Positions 49,353 through 61,845 of a DNA stretch of 64,000 bases are shown here, in pieces. Source of the stretch: Plectrocnemia conspersa (lineage: Eukaryota > Arthropoda > Insecta > Trichoptera > Polycentropodidae); contig VTFK01000049.1 of NCBI GenBank assembly GCA_009617715.1, forward strand, positions 620,001-684,000, read 5' to 3'. The translations under genes and the position numbers were made by a program. The notes below the pieces were generated by a model. That model saw nothing but the letters and a program-made list of their open reading frames with translations. It was not told the origin of the DNA and ran no database searches. The number at the start of each line of letters is the position of its first letter. The stretch's first letter is position 1.

Positions 49353-50022
49353 TTCATTATATAAAAAATAAAATAAACTGGAAAAAAAAATATATTTTGC
49401 TGCAATATAATGTTAAAAAGCACTAATTTTATTTTCTATAAATAACTATATAGCTACAAAATTATTATATATATTTTTTAATTTATAGAATTTTTTTCGC
49501 AATAATGTAAATATTTTACGTATTTTTTTCTCTACTAAAAATAAATGTTATTTATAAACAATAATGAAACTACAAACGCAGTGTGTTAAAATGCAGGGAG
49601 TTGCGTGGCCGTACCAGTACGGCCATGCCGCTCAAAGGGTTAAGAGTACGCCGTTTTTCATTTCTCCAAAATTTTGATGCAGATTGTTACACAAAGAAGG
49701 CCACTTTAAAATATATTAGCAGAGAAGAGACTCGTCGCTCGCACAATCGTAACAGAGCTTTATCGATTGTGATGAAGAAAAACGAAAACATTCGTCCCCC
49801 AATATTTAATTTTCAATCGCGCCGAAGGTTAAGGGGAGAGGCGAAGGAGCATAAGTTAGCGGCAATAAGGAGTGCGGGAGGAAAAATCCCGACCGAAGAA
49901 TATTTCGCGCACGTTTCGCCCATAAAAATATTATTGGATGCATCGGAGCGAGAAGCGTTAGGAGTGAAAAATACGCGTCCGTGTATGTGTGCGTTTACTA
50001 ATAGAGAGACGGGAGCACTCAC

Positions 50023-50130
50023 GTATACGACCCAGTCCTTGGGACTATGCGCGTTCGTCCCGCAAATGTACAGCCTGGATCCGTCTCCCATCGCCTGGAT
50101 TACCCTCACGTGGTTGCGGCAGTCGAAGTA
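50023..50130 (-). CDS. Sema2a: Sema2a exon D (sema domain)
   Basis: Residues 69-104, 36 codons, beginning YFDCRNHVRVIQ and containing LYICGTNAHSPKDWVVY, a hallmark sema blade with its Cys. Phase 0 at both ends, acceptor TTTCAG, donor GTGAGT. A long antisense reading frame overlaps this exon and has no coding support of its own. Confidence 0.94.
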
Positions 50131-50375
50131 CTGAAATTACAAAATAAACTTCATAAACCATATCTGTCTGCAAAACATATTTTTATTACTCGTTCTAAGG
50201 AGAATTTTACTGCAATAGATTGCCAATACGGATATAAGTATTAATGGAAAACGCTACCATACAATGGATAATGGAAATGAAAGTAAGTGAAACTTGAATC
50301 AGTTTAGAATCTATAAAAAATATTCAAGCATCGATAACTCAAGTAGAACAGCGTTATTAAAAAGTAATAGCTCAC

Positions 50376-50438
50376 CTCCGATTTTCCTTTAGATACACAC
50401 TGTGCTACGTTGCTCGGCTCCAAAATCAGCGCATCCTT
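50376..50438 (-). CDS. Sema2a: Sema2a exon C (sema domain)
   Basis: Residues 48-68, 21 codons, KDALILEPSNVAQCVSKGKS then Glu. It corresponds to the family segment that ends in a Cys-(Val)-Ser-Lys-Gly-Lys run. Phase 0 at both ends; acceptor TTCCAG, donor GTGAGC. It is separated from exon B by 87 bp. Confidence 0.92.
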
Positions 50439-50525
50439 CTGGAACAAAGTCATATGGGGTTGTAATATACCAGTAGCGGCGATTATATTGCTTTTTTACT
50501 ACGCCTATATATCAGCGGCACTTAC

Positions 50526-50577
50526 GTCGCACGTGGACTGACTGACGTTGGCCAGATTGAGTCGATATACCCTGTCC
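50526..50577 (-). CDS. Sema2a: Sema2a exon B (sema domain)
   Basis: Residues 31-47, beginning DRVYRLNLANVSQS and ending at a Cys-Asp. It completes the split Met codon of the previous exon after a 71-bp intron. The acceptor is CAACAG and the donor GTAAGT. The NVS sequon is a likely glycosylation site. The exon ends in phase 0. Confidence 0.93.
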
Positions 50578-50648
50578 CTGTTGCGAAAGAGAGTATAGGG
50601 GTTAGGGTCGTTATTAGAGCGTTAGTCCTAATTGTTGTGTATACTCAC

Positions 50649-50736
50649 ATCGCACCGACGTAGAGCGATTCCCTTTTGGCGTCCATCAAAAACGTCCTGT
50701 AGTACATGAGGCCGCAGGAAAACTCCCTCACGTGAT
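50649..50736 (-). CDS. Sema2a: Sema2a exon A: start of visible sema domain
   Basis: Residues 1-30 of the visible protein. The stretch HVREFSCGLMYYRTF followed by SLYVGAM is the N-terminal blade of the class 2 sema domain. The acceptor is TTGCAG just above 50736 and the donor is GTGAGT below 50649. The first codon is split (one base comes from an upstream exon not seen here) and the last Met codon is split 2+1 with the next exon. No start codon belongs here: the family has roughly 55-60 further residues including the signal peptide upstream. Confidence 0.93.
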
Positions 50737-53700
50737 CTGCAACAAGCCGAAAAGAAAATATGAGTTTTTCTGCCTTTGATCCCGGATTATCAAAGGATCG
50801 CGAGATTAGATTTAGGCCCAACTCGTTAGCCGAGACGAGAGGTGCGCTCGCGGGGGGTCCTGTGCCTGCTTCTCCACGAGCACCGGGCTATTCTGATATT
50901 CAATATTGGTACTGTCAATTTATATTCACGTAATATTAATAGTTTACATTTTTTATGTATGTATTATTTTTATATTATTAATACAAATATCAAGTGTTAC
51001 AAAATGTAATATTATTATATTTTTAATTGGGTTTTGAAGGTACCAAAAATCGCTTTTGATATATCTTGTTTAGATTTATTCTATAAAACGATATTACGCT
51101 AAAATAATATAGTACAAAAACACGCTTTTTTAGCGAATATTTTCCCAATTTTTTTATTAATTTTAAATACATAATCAACCTATAACATATTTTTTTAATA
51201 TGTATTAAATAATTATTCAATATTTTTATTATAAAAAAATGTTAAGAGCCACTGTTGAAAAAAATGACCGAACAAACAACAGTTTGCAGTCAACAACTCC
51301 CTCCTGACATTTGCTGCAGACAGCTACACGAACTCTGAGGATCGTCCACGGACATCATCCCTGCGCCAGCTTTACCACCGTTTGGAGAAAACGTCTCGCC
51401 AATAATCTTCCGTCGCACATATATAAATATTGTTATAAAAATTCTATCTAGATTATTGGCCACGAGATCAATCACTCGTAGAGTTCCCAAACCCTAAAAT
51501 TTTTTTAATGATTCACCAAAATCAATTAAAAATAATTGCAAAGAAATTAAAGTTTATGTTGTTTATGAATTCGTACAACTTAAATTAATGCAAAATAAAT
51601 GCAAGTTAATTGCCCATATTAGTTTTAAAAACTGCATGCAAATTTAAATCGCCTTTATAATATATAATAATGGCTCTTGAATTTGGGCTAGAGTAATGGA
51701 GTGTTGTTGGAAGGATAAAACTTGATTTAGTAAGTCGTCCTCAAAGTCTTTGAGTAGCAAATTATTTTCTAAAAAGTTTGCTCTCAGTGAAAGAAGGATC
51801 ATTGATTGTCGAAAAGAATCATCGGTTCAGTTTGAAAGATAGTAACGCAATACGTACTGCTCTTATTGCATTCATTTATCGTTAAAAATAACACAAAATC
51901 TTTGTGGTTAGAATATTATTTAAAAAATGTGAGTTTAATTTTATTTAAGTTATTTTACATTATAGATTCGTTAAAAACTAACTGAGAAAATATTTTATAA
52001 GAGTTTCAATGATCACAAATTAAGGTTAAAGTGACGTTTGCAAATACCAGACAATGTAATAAACGTCATAGATGAAAAAATGTTATGTTGCGTACCACCT
52101 ATCGTCGTCGTTCGATAGGTATCAAACGATATATGACGGGTAATATTATTATTAATTAATATTATATTAAAGTATAAAATAAGTGAATATTTTATCGTGA
52201 CAATATGTTAAAAAGTTCTCGACACAAAGCCTGATATTATTATAAATAAAAAAATGAGAAATATATTAATTTATATTCCAGTCGCATATACCGAAAATAT
52301 GAAATGTACCCTTTTTCATTAGATGTTATTGCGATACGTAACCCAATAGAGAGCGATTAGCCGATAAAATAGAGAGCTCGTCAGATTCGGTCTCGGCGTA
52401 CACCCAATAAAGCTTTGTCTCAGTCTGAACGAAACGTGCTGAGAGAAAATAACAGCAGAAAGGCGGTAATTGATAGCGATCGCGTAATTGCAAACGTTTC
52501 GCCGCAAATACCTGTCGAAGACCTTATCGATTCGCCGAGGCAATGAATAATTTATTTATGCAAATGGCAAAATTAACACCGCTTTCCCGATTATCGCACC
52601 ACTTTTTCCACTCTCTCTCTCTCTCTCTTCTGTTGTTTTTCCGGCCCTCGCGAAACTTTTCCCCGCATATTCGCGGGAATGCGTTTGATGTTTTCGCTGC
52701 GAGATTTTCGACACGTGTTCGCGGGGGGAACATTCTTTGTTTGCGCATATTGAAATGCCTTGCAACAAGTCTTCGCCGAAGGGTCCGTCTCGAGACTCGC
52801 ATTTCAGCCGAAAGTGCCCAAAATGCCGAGGTTTCAACCTTCGAGTGTACTTTGTCTGACTGATTTTCCCATCGACTTAAACGCTTTTTCTCTATTATAT
52901 TCATGCTGTGCCTTTCGCAAGTTAAATCCGACATTAAAAACTAATAATAAGTCAGATCTAATTTGATATTTGATAACAATCTGAAAGATGAGAAGAGCGA
53001 TTGTTGAAATATGAGCCGTTGGTTTTGAAAGAGGAGCAAGTCCATTTCGTTAAAAAAAAGTTAGAGCTAATTTTCATTAAAAATTATCTTAAAATTTATG
53101 TTTTTAATCAGGTCATAATATCTATAAATAACAGTGTAAATTTTTTACTAGTAATTTATTTTGCTCAATGATTTTGAAAGTGAGGCAAGTCCGCTCAAAA
53201 CAAAATAATATTGAATAAATATTTTTAAAACGTACTATGTTAGTTAGTTTCCATAGTTACGAGGTAATTTAATTTTTAAAATAAATAAATTTAATTATAA
53301 ATCCACAAACACGAGACACATATGTTAGATGACTATAAATATATTAATAATAAATGGTTAGTCTAGTTTTATACAATAATATATTTTGAAAACAGATCTA
53401 AAATTAGATCTAAGTATTTTATTTTATTACTTTTTGTAATTAAAAAAATATTTACGGTGATTCTGATTACAAAACTATCATTTAATATCATAGCGTTAGT
53501 TTTTTTTCATTAATTTGCTTAATATGGATCAAATAACTCTGCCTGTTTCTTTAGATGTGTCAGTTATATATTAGCACCGTATCATCAGCATACAGTTGAA
53601 TCTTTCCTGCAAGCTTTATGCTTCCACTACACTCTCTGGAAGTTGTCCGAACCGAAGCTACAACTAAAGTCAGCTGAGATCTACGACTTCGAGTAAGCGC

Positions 53701-54652
53701 CCCACTGTCGCAGATTTCATATGCCCGCGAAATTCGCGGCGTGCATGACTTTCGGACGGCGGCTGCTGTCACGTACATCCGGCATATTCGCGCGCGATCG
53801 AAAAGAGTGCCAAATAATCGCAATTTTTAAATTGTCATATTATTAAAATTACGCTACCGATAATTATAAAAGTTTGTATGGGCACTCATCAAACAATATC
53901 AATGAAAACTTTTCGGTCCTAAATATTCAATTTACGCAAAATCTTTGTAGGCTTTTGTAAAACGCCATAAAAATGATACTTCAGAATATGAACATCACAT
54001 GAGTGACTGTCCTAGAATTTGTCGCCATCGATTCTAAATATGAATTCATTATGGTGTGACATTTATATAAACCGATCTAGGAAAATACATAGGATTTTTC
54101 TTAACAAAATCAAGTACCACTAATTATTTTTCAATTATTTAATTTTATATGAAAAAAAATATAATCACGATATCTGGTAGAAGAATAAACTATCCAAAAT
54201 ATTTTGGTGCCCTAAAATATTTAAATATGTCAGTAAGAGTCTATTGAAGTCCCCGATAAGCACGTGGTATTATAACTTGACCAGGTGACAACGATGCTGC
54301 GCTCGTCAGCGTGTTGACCATAGGACGCCTACTCGCATACTGAAATTGAACCGAGTTACTCGTTCTATCTCAGTTTGCGAAGCACCATACCAGTATCTCT
54401 CTCACTCTCGTCACTTAACACGCGAGAGAGCGAAAGGGGAAGTATCTCACCGCTCGCGCTCGAAAGAGCAGCTCCGACTTTGGTCGCTTTGACTTGGAAA
54501 ATTTGCCGACAGTGTTCGGAAGCGCTCGAAGCTGGCCAAGTCCCGTTCTCGGTAACCTCGGACAGAGCAGGCAGAACCGAACTCGACCGAAGTAACCCAC
54601 TATATATGTTCTTGGCCAATCTTAGCCAGCTTCCAGAGAGTGTAGTACAGAC
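50737..54652. other. Upstream or 5' intron region, first part
   Basis: No semaphorin exon or other gene recognised. A CT microsatellite lies at 52611-52628 inside a GC-richer patch (52320-52950). A minus-strand RT scrap lies at 53560-53625. The segment 54245-54640 is GC-richer with GA/CT-rich words; it could be part of a solo LTR into which the hAT copy inserted, but no LTR ends were seen. Confidence 0.6.
53560..53625 (-). pseudogene. Reverse transcriptase YADD scrap
   Basis: On the minus strand SIKLAGKIQLYADDTVLIYN is followed by a stop. LQLYADDT is the catalytic motif of non-LTR reverse transcriptases, with YADD encoded at 53581-53592. Only about 20 codons resemble RT; upstream codons do not. 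Confidence 0.6.
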
Positions 54653-55757
54653 TAGAGTCTCCAATTCGAGTAATCGAGTACTCGATACTCGAGTATTTTT
54701 GTCTATTTTTCAAGTACTTAATAACCGAGTATTTTGAAAATTACTCGATTAATACTCGAAATTAAAAAATTTTGAAATATTTCAGAAACAAAAATAACTT
54801 TAACTCGGTCCGGTAAAGGTTAATGCCTTGCTTTTATTTGGCGTTTATGCCCGAAGTCTCGAGTTAGAGCGGTTACTATCAGGTATAATTTTTTCATAGT
54901 TCCATAGTTCCGGTCGTCGGCTATGTTAGTGGGTACGACGGAGAAATTTCTTTTGTGTTTTCTGTTTGACAGTCCCGACTTATCTAATTTATGGCAATGA
55001 ACAATATGAAATATCAACAAAAAAAATTTTAGGTTTTATGACTATGCAGTTGTAGCGTAAAGTGTTGTAAATTGTTTATACTGATCCCTCAGCTTAAAAT
55101 ATAAATCAAAACAATTGTGTGTTTTAAAGGCATTTAAAGTAAAGTCAGTTCTTTGCGAACCGTTTAGCTCTAGAGTGAAAGGGATTCACCCAAATACATC
55201 TTCGAAGGATATAGATTTAAATTTTTCGCATTAATCAGAAGGATTAGAAGATTGTATATTGTTAAGAAAAAAAATCTATTCAAGAAGAATTACAAAATGC
55301 TATTTTGTCAATAGTCGAAGGAAATAAGAGAAAAGCAGAGAAGGGAATGAAAGAAGAGAACATAAAAAGAGAGTTCAAAAAATTTTATATCTATAAAAAG
55401 CGAACAGATATAAATTAGAATCCTTATCCAACGCGTTAATGACAATAAGACCAACATCAACAGCAACTGAAAGGGTTTTTTCCATAACGGGAATAATAAA
55501 ACCAAAGGTTAGCAGTAATATTAAATTCGAGACACTTTTTGCATTATTGTTTTTAAAAAGTATGTTCGTGAAGTTAAAATAATTGTAAAAATTAACATAC
55601 TAAGTATTTTATTTATTTATTTATATGTGCACGAATTTGAATAATAGCTATTTTTGTACATTTGGTAAATACTCGAAAGTACTCGAGTACTCGAGTATTT
55701 TAAAATTTTAATATTCGATACTCGAGTAGTTGATGGTTCGAGTAATTGGAGACTCTA
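54653..55757 (+). mobile_element. hAT transposon with perfect 8-bp target duplication
   Basis: GTACAGAC flanks both sides (54645-54652 and 55758-55765). The terminal inverted repeat begins TAGAGTCTCCAATTCGAGTA on the left and TAGAGTCTCCAATTACTCGA on the inverted right; both continue into ACTCGAGTATCGA-type sub-repeats. Inside, 55424-55582 reads in frame to a stop as the C-terminal hAT dimerisation region: IRPTSTATERVFSITGIIKP, then FETLFALLFLKS. Upstream coding is broken and far too short for a full transposase, so this is a 1.1 kb deletion derivative. The perfect duplication suggests a fairly recent insertion. Confidence 0.92.
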
Positions 55758-55765
55758 GTACAGAC

Positions 55766-58700
55766 ATTATAGATTAAATAATAAATCGGTAATATGTTTA
55801 AGTTTTGGAACGAATCAACTTGAGTTTCCATTATTTATAATGGGGAAATTTGCTTTGATAAACGATTGTTTTCCGGAAAGGATTTTGCTCATAAATCAAA
55901 GTTCAACTATAGTACATATTACATTCAGCTTGAAAAAATTAAACCATATAAAAGCATTGTGTATGTAAAAATAAAAACAATATATAAATATTTATTTTGT
56001 TTTTAAATTGTTTTTTAATGAAAAAGTAATGTAGCGAGCTTATCTAATACATACATAAGCATATAGGCATATATAGATAATATGTAATTCCTCTCTGGAA
56101 ATGGAACACGATACCTTCGAATTAACTAATTAAGAATTTGTAATTAAAATCGATAAGCAATGTTAGGTGTATAATCAAATTAGCTTTATGTATTAAAGGA
56201 CAACGTCTGTTTTTGGATGTTTGCGGTTTGCTTTATTTTATTTGCAGTGAATTAATTGTTGAATTAATTGAAATAAAATACAATCAACAATATATTACAG
56301 TAAAAGTTGTGGCATATTATCGATGTATATTGTAGCTCAAAGTGGGTAAGCTACAATATGATTTATTAAGATTTTTTAAGTGCTCGGAAGACCGCGACTA
56401 CGCCGTCTAAATTCGCGATCACGCGGCTTGGCTCAAAACTAGGGATTCGGCGGTACCTCGTAAATAAATAATACTTTCGCAATCTTGCGATAGTTATAGC
56501 TTTGTATCGGGAATAGACTTTCGCACGTACGGCACGCGTTGGCGAGTTCATGAAAAAGAGATCGACGAGGGATTATGCAAATATGTCGGAACGTGCCTCG
56601 GAAAAATTCTCCTCTCGCTAGAAAAACGGACCCAAACAATATTAGCTTCGACTTTTCCTAACGACGCGTCTGCTTCTTCTTCTTCCCCGCTCGATTTGTA
56701 TTTTTGTCCGATACAATAGATATAATTCGGAATCGTACCCAGGTACGATTCGTCGCGTGTACACAAAGCGAACGTGAATTCAGTCATGCGTCGATAACGC
56801 CTAGACTGCAACACCCTACTACAGCTTCAAATTGCCATTTCGAAACGAACTGCATATATTGAAAATAAAATATATTTTATGCTTTCAGACTAGTTCCGAT
56901 ATATGTGCAACTTTCCAAATAATAATCTGCAACGGTAGCGGGCAATCGTGTGGACACAAACGCGTGTGAAATATCATTTCATATTTTTATTTACAATTTA
57001 TAAATATTATTAAAAACACTTTTTATAAATATATATAAAATAATATTTCATTTAGTTTTAATTAAGCTTTGAAAAAATATTAAACTATTTTAATATATTG
57101 TAATAAATAAATTGTTTTCATTAAAGGCCAAATTTTTGTAGATAAACATATTTTATTTTGGTATAAAACAGCTAAAAAAAGCACTATTATTATTATTTTA
57201 ACAAAAATAATTCCGTTGATTACTTGCAGATGAAGATTTTAAATGCACATTGCCAAAATTTGCGATAAGGCGTCGAAGATGTTCGACTTCGTTATGCGGA
57301 GCGCGTGTCACTTCAATAATATATTGGTGATTGGCGTCTTGTACGATACGCTTGTTCGTAGCGTCATTGAATATGCTCCATGTTGGAGAGAATTAAAAAA
57401 AAAATATTAAATAAATATCTACAAGGAGTATGGCTCGTATTTTTGGAAGTATTTTTGCTAAGAGCGTTGAGATTCATTCTCAGCGTAGCATCTAGTTAAT
57501 GAATCACTTTTTAAGTTACTGAGGGGCGGTGTCGACAACCCGTTATTGCTCGGCGACTTTCGTCTGCGAGCTTTAGAGTCTAGAGAGTGATAAAATAATA
57601 TAGGTCGAAATATATTTAAATCGAGTTTTGAGTTATAAAAAAATAATATCAATTTAACGACCGCTTCTAGATCTATTGCAGCAGCCAATTCTTTCGAGCG
57701 GTATCTCTGCTTTAACTTGGTGGATGTTGGGTTTTAAGTGCTGCAACGGTATTAAATTTAATGATATTGTCAGCTAGTCAGAAAAATGCATGTCATTTAG
57801 TAAAATACTATGAATCTTAAACAATCGAAATATTAAAAAAACGACCACTAACTAGCCAACTTTCCCCCTCTCTCTCCGTCTTAAAAAAAAACTAAAATGA
57901 CGTCCCTGATTTTAAATCAGAAATTATCGTTTTTTTCTTAAGCGAAATATTTTTTTAAAATATGTCATTTCAGTAAAATTATATTGAAATATATTTTCAC
58001 TGATAGATATATATTTTTACCAGTGAAAATATAATTTATTTGGCAGATTCTAGTAAAATTTTATAATTACAAGTTTTTCATATGTATATTTACATACTAA
58101 TCATTTTACAGATATATTTTCACTAGTGAAGCGCAAATACATTCTCACTAGTAGATATATATTTTTACTAGCATAACTATAATTTAACTAATAGGCGCTA
58201 GTGGAATTTTATGCTGCTCTTAAATGTCTATGAAACTCTATTTGACAGTTGCGAAACGTCCATTTTCTGTTCAAACCCAAACCTAACCGAATGAAAATTC
58301 TAAATCTTTACCCTTGCTCGAACACCAACATTATCACCAAGCATCGATGGATTATTAACAAAGCCCTTAAGCGATTTGAAAAAATACGTCGAGCAAAAAG
58401 GAAATAAAATACAAATACGGATACGATTCGTAGATATACGTAAATTATTTTCTCTGAATCTTATCTAAAAAATACGAACTAACGCTTCGAACAAAATATG
58501 AATCGACAATAATTGATTTAACGTAATAAAACTTTGGCGATGTGACTGCTCGAATGTTGATCTTGCTGAACTAGATGGTTCGTGCAACGCTCAACAGACA
58601 AGAACAAGGGACGCGATCGCGACTTTCTAGGACACTTTAATTGCAATCGTCTTATAAATTAGCAATAAAAGCAATAAAATCATGCAGTTGAGATTAAATC

Positions 58701-60950
58701 GAGCCCGTTTAAATTGTATCCAATCATAAATCCTAAAGGCATTTATCATTCGAGAGCTCTTGAATTAATCAAACAAATATTCACTGTACTTCTAAAAGCG
58801 CTGCTTTAAATTGCTAATGAATGTATATTATATATAATATAAGCAATAAAATAAATAAATTTCAATTAAAGTAATACAAAATATAGCTAACTCCAATTTC
58901 ATTAATCAAAAACACAACTATTAACCTCTGAAGTTGGTACGGTTTTTGATGAAATTGAAACACATAATACGACACTTTTCAATTAGGCATTTTCTACGAA
59001 AAACCTATTAAATATAAATTAAAACCCCGTCTTAAGTTGTATTTATATTTACGACGCGGGGCTCAAATCTAAATTAAAAATATTTAAGAGAGACTCAGAA
59101 TCGAAACGAATTTCTTCTCGAACGGACTCTCTCCATAATGCAAAAGGTGTATTGAAACCTTGTCTCCGTTCCGAATCTGAGATAACTTTCCTATTTCTCG
59201 ACACCCCAAATATAAAAGTGATAGGTGCGCCCGAAGCCGTTTGCTCCCCTTTTGTTGTTTTTTAGTTTATGGGTGTACATATGTTCGAGTATGGGAGTAA
59301 TATTTGGGGAACGTCGCTCTTGAGCGTATTAATTTCCTCGCTCTCCCGGAAAGCCAAGAGTCGCGAAACCCTAGATTAATCAAATTTGCAAACGCCTCGG
59401 ATAAAACATTAGCGCAAATCAGATTTTGATTAGCTTCAAATTAATTTGTTCGAAGAAGCGCGAAATGAACTTTGTTCCTATTGTAACAATATATCGATGT
59501 GGGAATTTGACGGAGAAGATTCGACGCCTGCGCTACGACTTTGCCTTGAAAAGCACAATTGAAGCACTGGTAAATTTTTATATTTTTATAAGCGGATCAA
59601 GTTTTTAAAAAAAATGTTAATAGCCTGAGAATATGTATGTTATTAAACTCGATAGACAAGTTTAAAGTTGAAATTCCGCATAAATCGCTCTTCTGAGCGA
59701 AGTCTATTGTTATGAGCGAAGTGCCAAGAATGAAATGCTGTATGACATAGGTTAGATTATAGATTTTTTTTAAATATCTAATACACTAATGAACATTAAT
59801 CTAACCTAAAATGTCTAGCATTGAAGTGAAGTACATAGACTATTTTCCAGCTCGATGCATATAAAGTCAGTGAAGTTATTTTTTTTTATTTGCTTATACA
59901 ACGGTAGAGAAGTAAATATGAGTATAGTGTAAATTATCCAAACACACCCTTTGTTTCTCGCTGCCGTTGTACCGGGCTGTAAACTTATATTGTATAGCAT
60001 AAACAGAGTGCAGCGATTGGTAGTGACGTTTGCCAGAGAGTCGAGGGAAAAGGATGGGGTGGAGTTTGTACTGTTGCCGAATGCAGTTTCAATACCTGAG
60101 CGAAAATCCAGACATTCTCCACCGTCTGAAATGAGCTCGATTTATTTGAGTGCGGGCCTGATCCCGTCGTTCGGCTGTCTAAACACCCTCATGTATAAAA
60201 AGTCACCAAATTGCGTGGGGTGTCTATGTTTAGAATTATGTACCCCATTCATTCCGCGGAACAGAGATCGACTGGGAGTTGATGATGTCTAATGATGAGA
60301 CAGAGATCAAGTGGGATTTTAAAATAAATTATTCATGTACTAGTAGCTTTCGAAAGTAAATGATCATATTTTATAATTATTTAAATTAATTATACGTCGA
60401 TTTAGTCCATACGTTTATTTAAAAGCAACTCAATTAAATACTATACTAAAATAATATAAATTGTTATAAAAACCGTTGCAAATGCTGACAATTTAAAAAT
60501 AAAACTACACTCTATTTGCGTTAACACAGTCAGTTCGATCATTATTCATAATTTAGGAAGAGTTGTAGCACACGATACAATTATACGTTTGATATACTTA
60601 TAATTCCTACAGTTTATTTTTTGAACAAATTTTTTTTTTTTCTATGAATCACTTATTACTTCAATCTAACGAAATAATTGTAGATTATTTTTTATGACAA
60701 TACTGCTATAGACTCTTCTTAACCTAAATGTGTTACCAGTTGCAATATTCCAGCAAGTATAAGTACCATTAATTGCAGAGCAATAAATATCAGGTATCCC
60801 AAATGTAGTGGGTTAATATTTATATTTCATTAGGATTCATAGCATTTAGTTAAATGACATGCATATTTTTATCCATATTCAAAGGGTTCTCTGTTTAGAA
60901 TAGATTCTATTTTGACATGGATGTTAAATAGACAATATTACGTGAGAAGC
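55766..60950. other. Upstream or 5' intron region, second part
   Basis: AT-rich with GC-richer patches at about 56380-56820 and 59090-59560. Contains a TAGTGAAAATATA-rich segment (58000-58200) that is an inverted relative of 7200-7390, and a dispersed repeat (58388-58640) related to 62060-62310. The 113-codon frame at 59951-60292 has no recognisable domain. No host exon recognised. Confidence 0.6.
58388..58640. repeat. Dispersed repeat related to 62060-62310
   Basis: Shared landmarks in order: AAATACAAATACG, GTAGATATA, AAAATATGAATCG, GATCT.GCTG.A.TGG.T.GTGCAA and AAGGGACGCGATCGC. The copies are diverged with gaps and have no ORF. Confidence 0.65.
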
Positions 60951-61069
60951 AAATCAAGAATATCTAAAACGAATTTTGACCAATAGATGAGCGCAAAAAA
61001 CAATTATCCCTTCTCAGAAGTTAAAAATCCACTTCGAAATAAATAAAATCTGCTGGTTCTTCTATTGGT

Positions 61070-61845
61070 TTATCGTGCTAATTGATTGAAGTGGAAGCAG
61101 CTGTTTTCCTAGAATTTCACAATACAAATCTGGTAGAGGCAAAAACGTAATTACAATTTTATTCACGGGGCACAAATTCTACAGTCAGTAGTAATTTATT
61201 TTATTATTTCGAATTCAAGAGTGTCCCTGTAAAATCTATGTCAAAAGCAATACAATCGTGCCGTCGCAGTCGCAGTAAAAACGCCCGGTTATCTAGTATT
61301 TATATTAAGACTTTTAATAACATTATTACGACTTAAAAAATCATATAAAAACTAAATTTTGACTAATAAGAGGACGCAAAAAACAATTTCTCAGAAAGAC
61401 ACGTCAAAAGCATTTAAATCGTGCCGTCGCCGTCGCAGTGGGAACGTTCGGTAATTTGGCGTTCACACTACGACTTTCATAATAATATTACAAATTTATT
61501 GAGGAACATATAAACCGAATTTTGCCCAATAGAAGAGCGCAAAAAACAATTATCACTTCTCAGAAGTCAAAAATCCACGTCAAAAGCAATAAAATCGTGC
61601 CGTCGCCGTCACAGTGGGAACGCTCGTTACCGAGCGTTCCCACTGCGACGGCGCCGACACAATTTTATTGCTTTTGACGTGAATTTTTGACTTCTGAGAA
61701 GTGATAATTGTTTTTGCGCCCTCCTATTGACCAAAATTCGGTTTGAATATACATCGACCAATACTTGAAATAAAAATATAAAGTCGCGCCATCACAATCG
61801 TATACTATATTTGGGTTAACACAGTCAGTTAGGGAGCTATATATT
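61070..61845. repeat. Palindromic composite of the 176-bp repeat family (copy 2)
   Basis: Direct units (about 61246-61400 and 61400-61613) are followed by an inverted unit. The palindrome centre is 61614-61626 / 61631-61643 with a TTAC spacer, and arms extend over roughly 61505-61757 with few mismatches. Flanks match copy 1 at 3310-4060. A TAAAATTCACGT-type motif pairs across the arms. A fragment at 60955-61065 belongs to the same family. Confidence 0.9.

Larger units (their letters stand above)
43955..50022 (-). other. Sema2a intron between exons D and E (6.1 kb)
   Basis: Non-coding for the host gene. It contains a tandem 0.3 kb repeat (48221-49352), a piggyBac relic (46430-47190), a Tc1-like relic (44990-45865) and a GC-richer island around 47290-47780. 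A TTAA preceded by CTCAAAGGG at 49631-49643, next to a palindrome around 49604-49624, looks like one end of a piggyBac-type element whose partner end I did not find. Confidence 0.85.
6151..50736 (-). other. Sema2a: Class 2 secreted semaphorin gene, 14 of its coding exons (5' end missing)
   Basis: This is the whole span of the recognised gene. Joined exons give 664 residues: sema propeller (residues 1 to about 460), PSI cysteine cluster (470-499), Ig-like C2 domain (about 514-605) and a short C-terminal tail without a membrane segment. Such proteins are secreted axon-guidance cues acting through plexins, in insects PlexB. The match to insect Sema2a runs through every exon, and all 13 introns are GT-AG with compatible phases, so this is an intact spliced gene and not a retrocopy. 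Introns are 71, 87, 245, 6068, 3333, 5635, 4486, 17613, 905, 73, 61, 73 and 3942 bp in transcript order. The signal peptide exon is not seen. Sema2b is the close paralogue and cannot be excluded. Several N-glycosylation sequons (for example NVS, NLT, NST, NCS, NIT) fit a secreted protein. Confidence 0.93.

Noticed and set aside
49583..50134. 183-codon plus-strand reading frame
   Set aside because: Its second half is antisense to semaphorin exon D and the rest has no domain; a by-product of GC-rich coding DNA on the other strand.
52524..52934. 136-codon minus-strand frame
   Set aside because: Arg/Glu-rich because of the CT microsatellite and a GC-rich patch; frames are open on both strands and no domain was recognised.
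54375..54737. 120-codon plus-strand frame
   Set aside because: It crosses the hAT boundary at 54653, so it cannot be one gene; the GC-rich part may be a regulatory or LTR sequence.
59951..60292. 113-codon plus-strand frame
   Set aside because: No domain, no convincing start context, surrounded by repeats.
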